Origin: Micromonospora halotolerans
GTDB taxonomy: Bacteria > Actinomycetota > Actinomycetes > Mycobacteriales > Micromonosporaceae
Direction: 5' to 3'
Length of the DNA: 64,000 nt
Assembly: GCF_032108445.1 (NCBI RefSeq)
Contig: NZ_CP134876.1
Location: 5,084,001 to 5,148,000, forward strand
The translations under genes and the position numbers were made by a program. The notes beneath the pieces were generated by a model. That model made no database searches and was not told the origin of the DNA. It saw nothing but the letters and a program-made list of their open reading frames with translations. Of the stretch, positions 8,874-17,684 are shown piece by piece (position 1 is the stretch's first letter; each line of letters opens with the position of its first letter).

Positions 8874-10300
8874 GATTCCCCTCCGAACTTGAAGACCCGC
8901 TTCGGCAGCCGGTACGCCAGGTCCACGATGGTCTCGGCGGCCTCGTCGGCGGGTAGCCGGTGCTCGGCGACGAGGCGGGCCAGGAAGCCGGCGTCGACCC
9001 GGCGGGCCACGTCGTGGCGGACCGGGATGGAACAGAACGCGCGGGTGTCGTCGACGAACCCGGCGGTGTTGTAGAAGCCGGCGGTCTCGGTGACCGCCTC
9101 CCGGAACCGGCGCAGCACCTCGGGTGAGTCGAGGAACCACCAGGGCGCGCCCAGGTACAGGGCCGCGTAGCCGCCGGCGAGCGGGGCCAGCTCCCGGGTG
9201 AAGGTGTCCTCGTCCAGGGTGTAGAGCACCACCCGCAGCCGCGGGTCGTTGCCGTGCGCGTCGAGCAGCGGGGCGAGGCCGTGCACGTAGTCGGTGGCCT
9301 GCGGCACGTCGCCGCCGACGTCCCGGCCGTGGCGGGCGTGCAGCCAGCGGTTGTGGTTGCGCACGGCGCCCGGGTGCAGCTGCAGCACCAGGCCGTCGTC
9401 CAGCGACATCCGGGCGAACTCCAGCAGCATGTGCGCCCGGAACGCCTCGGCGTCGGCGGCGTCGGCCCGCCCGCGCCGGCCCCGGTCGTAGAGCGCCGCC
9501 GCCTCCGCCGGCTCCAGGGCGTGGGTACGGGCGGTCGGGTGCCCGTGGTCCGACGAGGTGGCGCCGGCCGCGATGAAAGCCTCCCGCCGCCGCCGCAGCG
9601 CGGCCAGGTAGCCCGCGTACGTGCCGGTGTCCTCGCCGGACACCTCGGCGAGCCGGTCCACGTTGGCCGACCAGTTGCCGAACTCCATGTCCACCACGTC
9701 GTCCGGGCGGAACGTGGTGACCACCCGCCCGCCCGGTCCGCCCCAGCCGTCGGCGGCGAGCTTGGCGTGCCGGCCGAGGTCGTCCAGGGGCGACTCGGTG
9801 GTGGCGAGCACCTCGATGCCGAAGCGTTCGAACAGCGCCCGGGGCCGGAACTCCGGCTCGGCGAGGCGCGCGGCCAGCTCGTCGTAGACCGCGTCGGCGG
9901 TCGCCGGGGAGAGGGCGGTGGTCACCCCGAACACGTCGCGGAAGGTCTGCTCCAGCCAGAGCCGGGACGGGGTGCCGCGGAACAGGTGCCAGTGCGCGGC
10001 GAAGCGGCGCCAGATGGTCCGACCGTCGGTCTCCACCGGGCTGCCGTCGACGCTGGGCACGCCGAGGTCGGCGGGCGGCACCCCCTGGCTGAGCAGCATC
10101 CGGGTGAGGTAGTGGTCGGGCACGATGAGCAGCCGGGCCGGGTCGGGGAACGGGCGGTCCTCGGCCAGTAGGCCCGGGTCGACGTGGCCGTGGGGGGAGA
10201 TGATCGGCTGCTCGGCCGCCAGGGCGTACAACTCGCGGGCCAGGGCCCGCTGGCCGGGTTCGGCGGGCAGCAGCAGGTCGCTGCGGGGGACGGTCGGCAC
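8870..10300 (-). CDS. uxaC: Glucuronate/galacturonate isomerase
   Basis: A 476-residue amidohydrolase-fold isomerase. The zinc-type HGHVD motif is at 37-41, followed by DHYLTRMLLSQG. Further uronate isomerase landmarks are LATTESPLDDL, TTFRPDDVVD, and AGFYNTAGFVDDTRAF near the C-terminus. Length matches UxaC. It converts D-glucuronate to D-fructuronate and D-galacturonate to D-tagaturonate, the entry step for pectin-derived uronates. The gene is followed by dehydratase and reductase genes with start/stop overlap and is preceded by a Gfo/Idh/MocA gene 15 bases away, so the five genes look like one operon. The start is ATG-class at 10300 behind GAGGAGTCACG. Confidence 0.93.
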   Translation of the reverse strand: MPTVPRSDLLLPAEPGQRALARELYALAAEQPIISPHGHVDPGLLAEDRPFPDPARLLIVPDHYLTRMLLSQGVPPADLGVPSVDGSPVETDGRTIWRRFAAHWHLFRGTPSRLWLEQTFRDVFGVTTALSPATADAVYDELAARLAEPEFRPRALFERFGIEVLATTESPLDDLGRHAKLAADGWGGPGGRVVTTFRPDDVVDMEFGNWSANVDRLAEVSGEDTGTYAGYLAALRRRREAFIAAGATSSDHGHPTARTHALEPAEAAALYDRGRRGRADAADAEAFRAHMLLEFARMSLDDGLVLQLHPGAVRNHNRWLHARHGRDVGGDVPQATDYVHGLAPLLDAHGNDPRLRVVLYTLDEDTFTRELAPLAGGYAALYLGAPWWFLDSPEVLRRFREAVTETAGFYNTAGFVDDTRAFCSIPVRHDVARRVDAGFLARLVAEHRLPADEAAETIVDLAYRLPKRVFKFGGES

Positions 10301-10315
10301 GGCGTGACTCCTCGG

Positions 10316-11644
10316 TCAGGGGAGGGTGAGCAGGTCGGCGACGCGGACGGGAGCGCCGGTGTCCAGCGAGCGGTTGGCGGCCAGCCCGGTGAGCAGGGCG
10401 AGCGCCCCGTCGTACGCGGTGGCCGCCCGGCCGAGCGGGTCGGGCTCGCCGCCGAGCAGCACCCGGGTCATCCGGGCGTCCGCGCCGCCGTGGCCCTGCC
10501 GGGTCCAGCCGTCGACGGGGACGTCCACCGGTGGCGCCCAGAACGGCCGCAGGGTGAGGCGGGCCGCGCCGCGCTCGGCCGCCGCCTCGTCGCCGTGCAG
10601 GGCGGCGCCCTTGAGCGCGCCGGCCACGGCGGGGGAGACGTGGTCGCTCTCGGTGACCTCCAGTTCGAGCCGGCCCCGGCTGCCGTTGACCATCACCCGG
10701 TAGCCCTCCCAGGGGGCGTACGCGGTCAGGTGGTAGGTCATCGTGGCGCCGGTGGAGTAGCGGGCCAGCACGGCGAGGTCGTCCTCGATGGTCACGCCGG
10801 GGCCGAAGACGTTGCGGTCGCGCTGGTAGCCGTCCTCGGTCTCGGCGTCCAGGTACAGCTCCCGCAGCCGGGGATGCTCGGCCAGCCGCAGCGCGAACGG
10901 GTCGTCGGCGGCGGCCGGGGAGCCGTGCGCCCGGTCGTAGTCGCGGGCGTAGCCGTGCCGGCGGCCGGACTCGCCGTAGAAGAACAGCCGGCCGGCCGCG
11001 TGTACCTCGACCGGGCGGGCGTTCAGCCACCAGTTGACCAGGTCGAAATGGTGGCTGGCCTTGTGCACGAGCAGGCCGCCGGAGACGGCCTTGTCCCGGT
11101 GCCAGCGGCGGAAGTAGTCGGCGCCGTGGCGGACGTCGAGCAGCCACTCGAAGTGCACCGAGCCGATCTCGCCGACCGCACCGTCGGCGAGCAGCCGGCG
11201 GACCTGCTCGTGCAGCGGGTTGTAGCGGTAGTTGAAGGCGACGGTGACCGAACGCCCGGTCCCGGCCACAGCGTCGAGGATCCGGCGGCAGCGGGGGGCG
11301 TCGACGGTCATCGGCTTCTCGGTGACCACGTCGCAGCCGGCGCGCAGGGCGGCGGTCACGTACTCGTCGTGGGTGACGTCCACACTGGTCACCAGCACCA
11401 CGTCGACCCGCTCTCTGGCCAGCATGGCGTCGAAGTCGGCGGCCCGGTAGGTGGGCACCGGCGGGTGGCCCAGCTCGGCCAGCCAGCGGTTGTGCGCGTC
11501 CATCCGCGCCTGGTTGACGTCGGCGAGGGCGACCAGCTCGGCGGTGTCGGCGTGGTCGAGGGCGAGCGCCCGGACGAACATCTCGGCCCGCGCCCCGGCA
11601 CCGACGAGCGCGTGCCGGACCCGTTCCCGGGCGGGTGGTGACAT
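10316..11644 (-). CDS. Gfo/Idh/MocA family oxidoreductase
   Basis: A 442-residue dehydrogenase distinct from the one at 4922-6100. The Rossmann motif VGAGARA is at 14-20, the EKPM motif at 109-112, and YRYNPLHEQVRRLL follows; the C-terminal domain contains LVHKASHHFDLVNWW, including conserved His residues. The frame is open to 11671, but ATG 11644 is chosen because GGGGAGG lies 8 bases upstream of it. A perfect 6-bp-arm dyad (11667-11680) would also overlap the longer N-terminus. It is first in the minus-strand uronate operon, directly under the candidate LacI operator. Substrate unknown; proteins of this type often oxidise unusual or oligomeric uronic sugars. Confidence 0.85.
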   Translation of the reverse strand: MSPPARERVRHALVGAGARAEMFVRALALDHADTAELVALADVNQARMDAHNRWLAELGHPPVPTYRAADFDAMLARERVDVVLVTSVDVTHDEYVTAALRAGCDVVTEKPMTVDAPRCRRILDAVAGTGRSVTVAFNYRYNPLHEQVRRLLADGAVGEIGSVHFEWLLDVRHGADYFRRWHRDKAVSGGLLVHKASHHFDLVNWWLNARPVEVHAAGRLFFYGESGRRHGYARDYDRAHGSPAAADDPFALRLAEHPRLRELYLDAETEDGYQRDRNVFGPGVTIEDDLAVLARYSTGATMTYHLTAYAPWEGYRVMVNGSRGRLELEVTESDHVSPAVAGALKGAALHGDEAAAERGAARLTLRPFWAPPVDVPVDGWTRQGHGGADARMTRVLLGGEPDPLGRAATAYDGALALLTGLAANRSLDTGAPVRVADLLTLP

Positions 11645-11666
11645 GGCGTCGGCCTCCCCGGAGGAG

Positions 11667-11680
11667 TGCAAAGGTTTGCA
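11667..11680. promoter_or_regulatory. Candidate LacI-family operator upstream of the uronate operon
   Basis: TGCAAAGGTTTGCA has 6-bp arms that pair perfectly around a GG centre. Its core GCAA-N4-TTGC recurs at 11820-11831 next to the divergent LacI gene. It lies 23 bases upstream of the oxidoreductase ATG, suited to repression. Confidence 0.6.
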
Positions 11681-11819
11681 GCCGAAGAAACCACGCCGAC
11701 GAAGACCGCGTCAACGATCGATGGCAAACCCGCCACTTAGATCCGCTTTGGTGGCGAAAAGTGGGTGTGCTGGGAGCGGTGCCGCAATCGATCCGTGACG
11801 AAGTCCCGTTGACACGGGA

Positions 11820-11832
11820 GCAACCGTTTGCA
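11820..11832. promoter_or_regulatory. Candidate LacI-family operator upstream of the regulator gene
   Basis: GCAACCGTTTGCA contains the same GCAA-N4-TTGC core as the dyad at 11667, with a CG centre usual for LacI operators. Its position 53 bases before the regulator start suggests autoregulation. Confidence 0.5.
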
Positions 11833-11884
11833 TTAATTGGCGGCACCCGAGTGACCGCCACCACACTGGACGAGGGAGCCCGCC

Positions 11885-12931
11885 GTGCCAGCCACCATCC
11901 GGGACGTCGCGCGGGCCTCGGGCGTGCACATCTCCACCGTGTCCCGCACGTTCTCGGCACCGCACCTGGTCAACCCGGAGACCCGGGTCCGGGTGCTGGC
12001 CTGCGCGGAGGACCTCGGCTACCGGCCGAACCGGGCCGCCCGCGCCCTCATCACCGGCCGTACGCACAACATCGGCCTGATCGTCGCCGACATCGCCAAC
12101 CCGTTCTTCCCGCCCCTGATCAAGGCGGCCGAGGGGCAGGCGCGGCACCGCGACTACCACGTCTTCGTGGCCGACACCAACGAGGACCAGGCCGCCGAGG
12201 AGGAGCTGGTCCACGCCCTGGCCAAGCAGGTCGACGGGGTGCTGCTGTGCAGCCCCCGGATGAGCAACAGCCTCATCGAACAGGTCAGCCGGGAGGTCCC
12301 GGTGGTGGTGATAAACCGCCAGGTCACCGGCCTGCCCTGCGTGATGATGGACGTCGGCCAGGGAGCGCGGCTGGCCGTCGAGCACCTGCTCGGCCTGGGC
12401 CACCGGCGGATCGCGCTGCTCGGCGGCCCGCGCGGCTCGTGGACCAACCGGGAGATCCGCCGGGCGGCCGGGACCGCCGCCCGGACCGGGGGCGCCGAAC
12501 TGACCGTGCTCGGCCCCAACCACCCCACCGAGACCGGCGGCGGCGCCGTGGCCGACCAGGTGCGCCGCAGCGGCGTCACCGCCGTGCTCGCCTACAACGA
12601 CCTCATGGCGATCGGGCTGATCGAAGGGCTCGACGCGCTCGGCCTGCGGGTCCCGGCCGACGTCAGCGTCGTCGGCATCGACGACATCGCCCTGAGCCGG
12701 CTGACCCGGCCCAAGTTGACGACGGTGGCCACGCCGACCGCGGCCGCCGGCCGGACGGCCGTCGACATGCTGCTGCAACACGACTCCGACGCGCCCCGCG
12801 GCGCCCGGGGCCGGGTCGCAACGGCCGGCGACCGTCGCACCACCGCACAGGTAATGCTCCAGACCGAACTGGTCGTCCGCGACTCGACCGGGCCCGTCCC
12901 ACCGCCCGGCCGGGACGGCACCGGGGCCTGA
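11885..12931 (+). CDS. LacI family transcriptional regulator of the pectin/uronate locus
   Basis: A 348-residue regulator. The N-terminal helix-turn-helix (TIRDVARASGVHISTVSRTF) and hinge (LGYRPNRAARAL) are followed by a periplasmic-binding-protein-like effector domain (IGLIVADIANPFF, YNDLMAIGLIEGL, VVGIDDIALSRLTRPKLTTV). It is divergent from the uronate operon and upstream of the sugar ABC transporter genes. Two similar dyads lie in the 240-base divergent region. Likely role, inferred from position: repression of uronate catabolism and transport until a uronate or KDG-type inducer is bound. The C-terminal ~50 residues are Ala/Arg-rich. Confidence 0.88.
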   Translation: MPATIRDVARASGVHISTVSRTFSAPHLVNPETRVRVLACAEDLGYRPNRAARALITGRTHNIGLIVADIANPFFPPLIKAAEGQARHRDYHVFVADTNEDQAAEEELVHALAKQVDGVLLCSPRMSNSLIEQVSREVPVVVINRQVTGLPCVMMDVGQGARLAVEHLLGLGHRRIALLGGPRGSWTNREIRRAAGTAARTGGAELTVLGPNHPTETGGGAVADQVRRSGVTAVLAYNDLMAIGLIEGLDALGLRVPADVSVVGIDDIALSRLTRPKLTTVATPTAAAGRTAVDMLLQHDSDAPRGARGRVATAGDRRTTAQVMLQTELVVRDSTGPVPPPGRDGTGA

Positions 12932-13028
12932 CGTGGTGGCCCGGGCCCGCATCGCCGTGCGGACCCGGGCGACCCGTGGACGGCCGCCGGTGACGTCGTC
13001 GCCTCCCACAGCCGAGGAGTGAGCGCAG

Positions 13029-14369
13029 ATGCACCCCGCAACGTCCCCCACCGCCGGCGTGCCCGCCGGGCGGGATCACCGTACCCCCCGGACCCGACCT
13101 CGGTTCCTGCGCGGCCTGACCGCCGTCGCGCTGGCCGTGCCGCTCGCCCTGGGCGCGGCTGCCTGCGGCGGCGACGAGGCCGCCGACGACGGCCCGGTGA
13201 AGCTGTCCGTCTTCTGGTGGGGCGGCGACGCCCGCGCCAAGCTCACCGAGGACGCCCTGGCCCTCTACACGAAGAAGCATCCCGAGGTCACCTTCGAGAA
13301 GACCTGGCAGGCCAACCAGGGCTACTTCGACAAGCTGGCCACCCTGACCGCCGGCGGCAACCCGCCCGACCTGTTCCAGATCGACGACAACTACCTCGCC
13401 GAGTACGCCGGCCGCAGCACCACGCTCGACCTGACCAGCTTCACCGACTCCGGCAAGCTCGACGTGTCGAAGTTCCCCAAGAGCCTCCTGCAGTACGGCG
13501 TGGTCGACGGCAAGCTCGCCGGCGTGGCCGCCGGGGAGAACACCCAGGGCCTCGTCTACAACAAGACCCTGTTGCAGAAGCACGGCCTGCCCGAGCCGAC
13601 CACCGGGATGACCTGGGAGCAGCACATCGCCTGGGCCGAGCAGGTGGCGAAGAAGACGAAGGTGCCCGGCACCCAGGACCCGAGCGCCGACTACAAGGCG
13701 TTCTGGGTCTGGCTGCGCCAGCAGGGCAAGGACCTCTACGACGGCAAGGAACTCGGCTTCACGGCCGACGACGTGACGAAGTGGTTCGACCTGTGGAAGG
13801 GCGCCCGCGACCGGGGCGCCACCCCCACGCCCGACGTGATCCACGAGGGCAACGCCACCGACATCACCAAGCAGCTCGTGGTCACCGGCAAGGCGGCGAC
13901 CTCCTGGGTCTGGGCCAACCAGATGCCGGACCTGAAGAAGAACACCAAGGACGAGCTGGGCGTGGTGGCGTACCCGGGTGACCCGAGCGCCCAGTGGGCC
14001 CGGGCCTCCATGTACTGGTCGGTGTTCAAGGGCAGCAAGCACCGGGACGTCGCCGTCGACGTGATCAACTTCCTGAACAACGACCCGGAGGCGGTCGCCC
14101 TGCTCGGCACCGACCGCGGCCTGCCGTCCAACCTCGACCTGCGCGCCAAGGTCAGCGAGACCGCCACCGACCCGGCCATGAAGCAGTCCATCCAGGTCGA
14201 GTCGGAGCTGGCGCAGAAGTTCGGCGAGTCGCCGCAGGTGCCGATCAAGGGGCACAGCAAGGTGAAATCCGAGCTGACCAAGGCCGCCGAGAACGCCCAG
14301 TACGGCCGGGCCACCCCGGCCCAGGCGGCCGAGCAGTTCATGGCCGCCTGCAAGTCCGCGATCGGCTGA
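13029..14369 (+). CDS. ABC transporter sugar-binding lipoprotein
   Basis: A 446-residue family 1 extracellular solute-binding protein. A basic N-terminal stretch and hydrophobic core end in a lipobox-like GAAAC with Cys46, so the mature protein should be lipid-anchored on the outer face of the membrane. The binding-protein fold shows as LSVFWWGGDARAKL, DLFQIDDNYLAEYAG and GLVYNKTLLQKHGL. It starts at ATG 13029 behind GAGGAG and heads the operon with two permeases. The genomic context suggests oligogalacturonides or other pectin fragments as ligand. Ligand identity is inference only. Confidence 0.9.
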   Translation: MHPATSPTAGVPAGRDHRTPRTRPRFLRGLTAVALAVPLALGAAACGGDEAADDGPVKLSVFWWGGDARAKLTEDALALYTKKHPEVTFEKTWQANQGYFDKLATLTAGGNPPDLFQIDDNYLAEYAGRSTTLDLTSFTDSGKLDVSKFPKSLLQYGVVDGKLAGVAAGENTQGLVYNKTLLQKHGLPEPTTGMTWEQHIAWAEQVAKKTKVPGTQDPSADYKAFWVWLRQQGKDLYDGKELGFTADDVTKWFDLWKGARDRGATPTPDVIHEGNATDITKQLVVTGKAATSWVWANQMPDLKKNTKDELGVVAYPGDPSAQWARASMYWSVFKGSKHRDVAVDVINFLNNDPEAVALLGTDRGLPSNLDLRAKVSETATDPAMKQSIQVESELAQKFGESPQVPIKGHSKVKSELTKAAENAQYGRATPAQAAEQFMAACKSAIG

Positions 14370-14396
14370 CCACGCCCGACGGAAAGGAGCCGGCCC

Positions 14397-15377
14397 GTGG
14401 CCCTCACCACGGCGCCCGGCCGGACCGCACGCACCGGCCCGACCGGCCCCCGCCGCACGCGGCGCGGGGCCGGCCGGGCCCGGCTCGGCGAAGGTCTGGC
14501 GGGGTACGTCTTCCTCTCGCCCTGGCTCATCGGACTGATGGGCGTCACGGCGATCCCCATGCTGCTCTCGCTCTGGCTGAGCTTCACCGACTACGACATC
14601 CTCACGCCGCTGTCCGAGGTGCGCTGGGTCGGGCTGGCCAACTACGAGCGGATGTTCACCGGCGACCCGTCGTACTGGCACGCCGTCCGGGTGACCCTGA
14701 CCTTCGCGCTGGTGGCCGTGCCGCTCAAGCTGGCCGCCGCGCTCGGCGTGGCGCTGCTGCTCAACCGCACCTGGCGGGGCGTCGGGCTGTTCCGCGGCCT
14801 GTTCTACCTGCCGTCGCTGCTCGGCGGCAGCGTCGCCCTGGCCATCGTCTGGGTGAACATGTTCAACCGGGACGGGGCGTTCAACTCGTTCCTCGCCCTG
14901 TTCGGCATCGAGGGGCTGCCCTGGGTCAGCGACCCCGACTGGGCCCTCGAAACGCTCATGGTGCTGGCGATCTGGCAGTTCGGCGCGCCCATGGTGATCT
15001 TCCTGGCCGGGCTCAAGCAGATCCCCACCGAGCTGTACGAGGCGGCGGCCGTCGACGGCGCCGGCGCCTGGCGGCGGTTCCGGGCGGTCACCCTGCCGAT
15101 GCTCTCCCCGGTGATCTTCTTCAACCTGGTGCTGGAGACCATCCACGGCTTCCAGGGCTTCACCGCGGCCTTCGTGCTCAGCAACGGCACCGGCGGTCCG
15201 GTCGACTCCACCCTCATGTACACGCTCAAGCTCTACATCTCCGGCTTCACCGACCTGGAGATGGGCTACGCCTCCGCGATGGCCTGGGTGTTCCTGCTCG
15301 CCATCGCGCTCATCACGGCCGTCTTCTTCGGCACCGGCCGGTTCTGGGTGCACTACTCCGACGGAGATGACCGATGA
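14397..15377 (+). CDS. Sugar ABC transporter permease (MalF type)
   Basis: A 326-residue inner-membrane permease starting at GTG 14397 behind AAAGGAG. It has about six membrane segments and the cytoplasmic EAA loop (ELYEAAAVDGAGAWRRFRAVTLPMLSPV) that contacts the ATPase. The N-terminal ~35 residues are Arg/Thr-rich and cytoplasmic. Its stop overlaps the start of the second permease (ATGA). No ATP-binding subunit gene is in this locus. Actinomycete sugar importers often share a distant MsiK-type ATPase, which is a likely explanation here. Confidence 0.92.
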   Translation: MALTTAPGRTARTGPTGPRRTRRGAGRARLGEGLAGYVFLSPWLIGLMGVTAIPMLLSLWLSFTDYDILTPLSEVRWVGLANYERMFTGDPSYWHAVRVTLTFALVAVPLKLAAALGVALLLNRTWRGVGLFRGLFYLPSLLGGSVALAIVWVNMFNRDGAFNSFLALFGIEGLPWVSDPDWALETLMVLAIWQFGAPMVIFLAGLKQIPTELYEAAAVDGAGAWRRFRAVTLPMLSPVIFFNLVLETIHGFQGFTAAFVLSNGTGGPVDSTLMYTLKLYISGFTDLEMGYASAMAWVFLLAIALITAVFFGTGRFWVHYSDGDDR

Positions 15378-16243
15378 CCGCCCTCGCTCCCGCCCGCCGT
15401 CGCCCCGGCGGCAGCCGCCAGGCCGTGCGCCTGCTGGTGCTGGTCGTGATCGTCGCGGTGGTGCTCTACCCGCTCGTCTGGATGGTCGGCACCTCGGTGA
15501 AGAGCCAGGCGGAGATCGTCAACAACATCGGGCTGCTGCCGGAGCGGTTCACCCCCGGCAACTACGCCGACGGGTGGACGAACTTCGACGTCGGCTTCGG
15601 CCGGTTCTTCCTCAACAGCGCGATGGTCAGCCTGCTCACCGTGGTCGGCAACGCGCTGTCCTGCCTGCTCGCCGCGTACGCCCTGGGGCGGCTGCGGTTC
15701 CGGCTGCGCAAGGTCTGGTTCACCGTCATGATCGGCACCCTGCTGCTGCCCGGGCACGTGCTGATCGTGCCGCAGTACATCCTGTTCCGCAGCCTCGGCC
15801 TGGTCGGCGGGGACTGGCCGTACCTGCCGCTGCTCATCCCGCACTTCCTGGCCACCGAGGCGTTCTTCGTCTTCCTCATGGTGCAGTTCATGCGGGGCAT
15901 CCCGCGCGAGCTGGACGAGGCCGCCAAGATCGACGGTGCCTCCCCGTACGGGGTCTTCCGCCACGTCATCCTGCCGCTGAGCCGGCCCGCGCTGGTCACC
16001 ACCGCGATCTTCTCGTTCATCTGGACCTGGAACGACTTCTTCCGGCAACTGGTCTTCCTGTCCAACCTGGACGGCTACACGGTTCCGGTGGCGCTGACCC
16101 TGTTCATCGACTCCACCAGCCAGAGCGCGGTCGGGCCGATGTTCGCCATGTCGGTGCTGTCGCTGCTGCCGGTGTTCCTGTTCTTCCTGGCCTTCCAGCG
16201 GATGCTGGTCGAGGGCATCAACACCAGCGGGCTGAAGGGATGA
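15374..16243 (+). CDS. Sugar ABC transporter permease (MalG type)
   Basis: A 289-residue permease that forms the heterodimer with the preceding gene product. The N-terminal membrane anchor is followed by SVKSQAEIVNN and GLLPERFTPGNY, usual for MalG-type permeases. The EAA loop is ELDEAAKIDGASPYGVFRHVILPLSRPAL. The C-terminus (QRMLVEGINTSGLKG) is the conserved tail of this group. It overlaps the MalF-type gene by 4 bases and the YesL-like gene by 4 bases, so the unit is translationally coupled. Confidence 0.92.
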   Translation: MTALAPARRRPGGSRQAVRLLVLVVIVAVVLYPLVWMVGTSVKSQAEIVNNIGLLPERFTPGNYADGWTNFDVGFGRFFLNSAMVSLLTVVGNALSCLLAAYALGRLRFRLRKVWFTVMIGTLLLPGHVLIVPQYILFRSLGLVGGDWPYLPLLIPHFLATEAFFVFLMVQFMRGIPRELDEAAKIDGASPYGVFRHVILPLSRPALVTTAIFSFIWTWNDFFRQLVFLSNLDGYTVPVALTLFIDSTSQSAVGPMFAMSVLSLLPVFLFFLAFQRMLVEGINTSGLKG

Positions 16244-16848
16244 GCGCCGAGCCGGCCCGCCGGGACTGGCGGGACACCGCGCGCGAGGCGAGCGACCTCG
16301 CGCTGCTCGGCTTCGCCGTGGCCCTGGCCGCGCTGCCGCTGCTCACCCTGGCCCCGGCGGTCGCCACGGCCAGCGCCGCGCTGCACGACCGGGGCGTCAC
16401 CGGCAGCTGGCCGCCGGTGCGGACCACGCTCGCCCGGTTCGGCCGCGCGCTCCCCGCCGGGCTGGCGGCCAGCGCCGTCGGGCTCGCCGTGGCCGGCGCG
16501 CTCGGCGCCGACCTGCTCGCCCTGGCCGGCGGCCGCGTCCCCGGCGGCGGGCCCGCCACGGTCCTCACCGCCGGGGTCGCCGCCGCCCTGCTCGGGTACG
16601 CGGGCCTGGTCGCCGTCGCCGTCGGGCGCACCGGTGGCCGGGGCTGGCGGGACGCGGCCCGGGCGGCGGCCGGCACCTGCGCGCGGCGGCCCGGCACCTG
16701 GGCGGCCGCCACCGGGGTGTGCTGCCTGGCCGGGCTGCTCGCCGTGCTGGTCACCCCGGTCGCCGTGCCGATCCTCGCGGGCTACGCCCTGGCCGCCCTG
16801 CACGCGGTCGCCGCCCGCCACCCGGTCACCCGCCCGGAGGCGCCGTGA
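16240..16848 (+). CDS. YesL-like (DUF624) membrane protein
   Basis: A 202-residue membrane protein with about five hydrophobic segments (for example LLGFAVALAALPLLTLAPAVAT and [26 protein letters not shown]). The arrangement resembles YesL/DUF624 proteins, which accompany sugar ABC transporters in pectin and rhamnogalacturonan loci of Bacillus and actinomycetes. ATG 16240 overlaps the permease stop. The biochemical role of the family is unknown. It is placed between permeases and sugar-processing genes, so a link to uptake is likely. Confidence 0.65.
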   Translation: MSAEPARRDWRDTAREASDLALLGFAVALAALPLLTLAPAVATASAALHDRGVTGSWPPVRTTLARFGRALPAGLAASAVGLAVAGALGADLLALAGGRVPGGGPATVLTAGVAAALLGYAGLVAVAVGRTGGRGWRDAARAAAGTCARRPGTWAAATGVCCLAGLLAVLVTPVAVPILAGYALAALHAVAARHPVTRPEAP

Positions 16849-17684
16849 CCGAGTGCCTGGTCGTGGCCGGCGCCGAGGTGGCCCGGTACGTGGTCCACCC
16901 GGATCTGGACGCGCGGCACGGCCGGCGGCCGTACCTGCATCCGGTGCGCACCCGGGCCGGCACCCCGGTCACCGACGCGCTGCCCGCCGACCACGTCTGG
17001 CACCTCGGCGCCTCCCTCGCCGTGCAGGACGTCGACGGCGCCAACCTCTGGGGCGGGCGCACCTACGTCCGGGACGCCGGCTACACCTGGCGGGACGACC
17101 ACGGGGTGATCACCCACACCGGCTGGCGCGCCCGTGCCGCCGACCGGCTCGACCACGACCTGGAGTGGCGGGACGCGGCCGGCCGGCCGCTGCTGCGCGA
17201 GCGGCGGCGGCTCGCCGCCACCCCGGCCGGCCCCGACGCCTGGTGGCTCGACGTCGACGCCACCCTCACGGCCGCCACCGGGCGGGACGTGCACCTGGGC
17301 AGCCCGGCCACCAACGGCCGGCCCGGCGGCGCCGGCTACGGCGGCTTCTTCTGGCGGGCGGTGGCCGACGGCGAGCCCGAGGTGTTCACCGGGGACGCCG
17401 AGGGGGAGGAGGCGGTCAACGGCTCGGCCGCGCCGTGGCTGGCGCTCACCGGGTCAGGGCCGGGCGACGGCGCGTACACCCTGGTCTTCACCGGCCTGGG
17501 GCCCGGCGACCGCTGGTTCGTGCGGACCGCCAGGTACCCGGGCGTCTGCGTCGCGTACGCCTTCGAGCGGCCGGCCGTGGTCGCGGCCGGGCGGCCCCGG
17601 CGCAACCGGCACCGGGTGCTGGTGGCCGACGGCCGGCTCGACCGCGCCGCGGTGACCGACCGGCTCGCGACGGGGCCGGGGTGA
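16845..17684 (+). CDS. PmoA-like (DUF6807) protein of sugar metabolism
   Basis: A 279-residue soluble protein starting at GTG 16845, which overlaps the YesL-like stop (GTGA). Segments such as RPYLHPVRTRAGTPVTD, DHVWHLGASLAVQDVDGANLWGGRTY, and TNGRPGGAGYGGFFWRA fit the PmoA-like family. Those proteins are beta-rich and co-occur with Gfo/Idh/MocA dehydrogenases and carbohydrate transporters in actinobacteria. The conserved HP, His and Asn-Gly-Arg-Pro clusters may form a binding site. No reaction is established that I can name. It is cotranscribed with KDG kinase. Confidence 0.7.
   Translation: MTECLVVAGAEVARYVVHPDLDARHGRRPYLHPVRTRAGTPVTDALPADHVWHLGASLAVQDVDGANLWGGRTYVRDAGYTWRDDHGVITHTGWRARAADRLDHDLEWRDAAGRPLLRERRRLAATPAGPDAWWLDVDATLTAATGRDVHLGSPATNGRPGGAGYGGFFWRAVADGEPEVFTGDAEGEEAVNGSAAPWLALTGSGPGDGAYTLVFTGLGPGDRWFVRTARYPGVCVAYAFERPAVVAAGRPRRNRHRVLVADGRLDRAAVTDRLATGPG

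Noticed and set aside
8874..11960. N-terminal extension of the dehydratase frame to 11960
   Set aside because: The upstream translation is Arg/Pro/Gly-rich and overlaps the isomerase and oxidoreductase genes. The real start is ATG 8873 with stop/start overlap.
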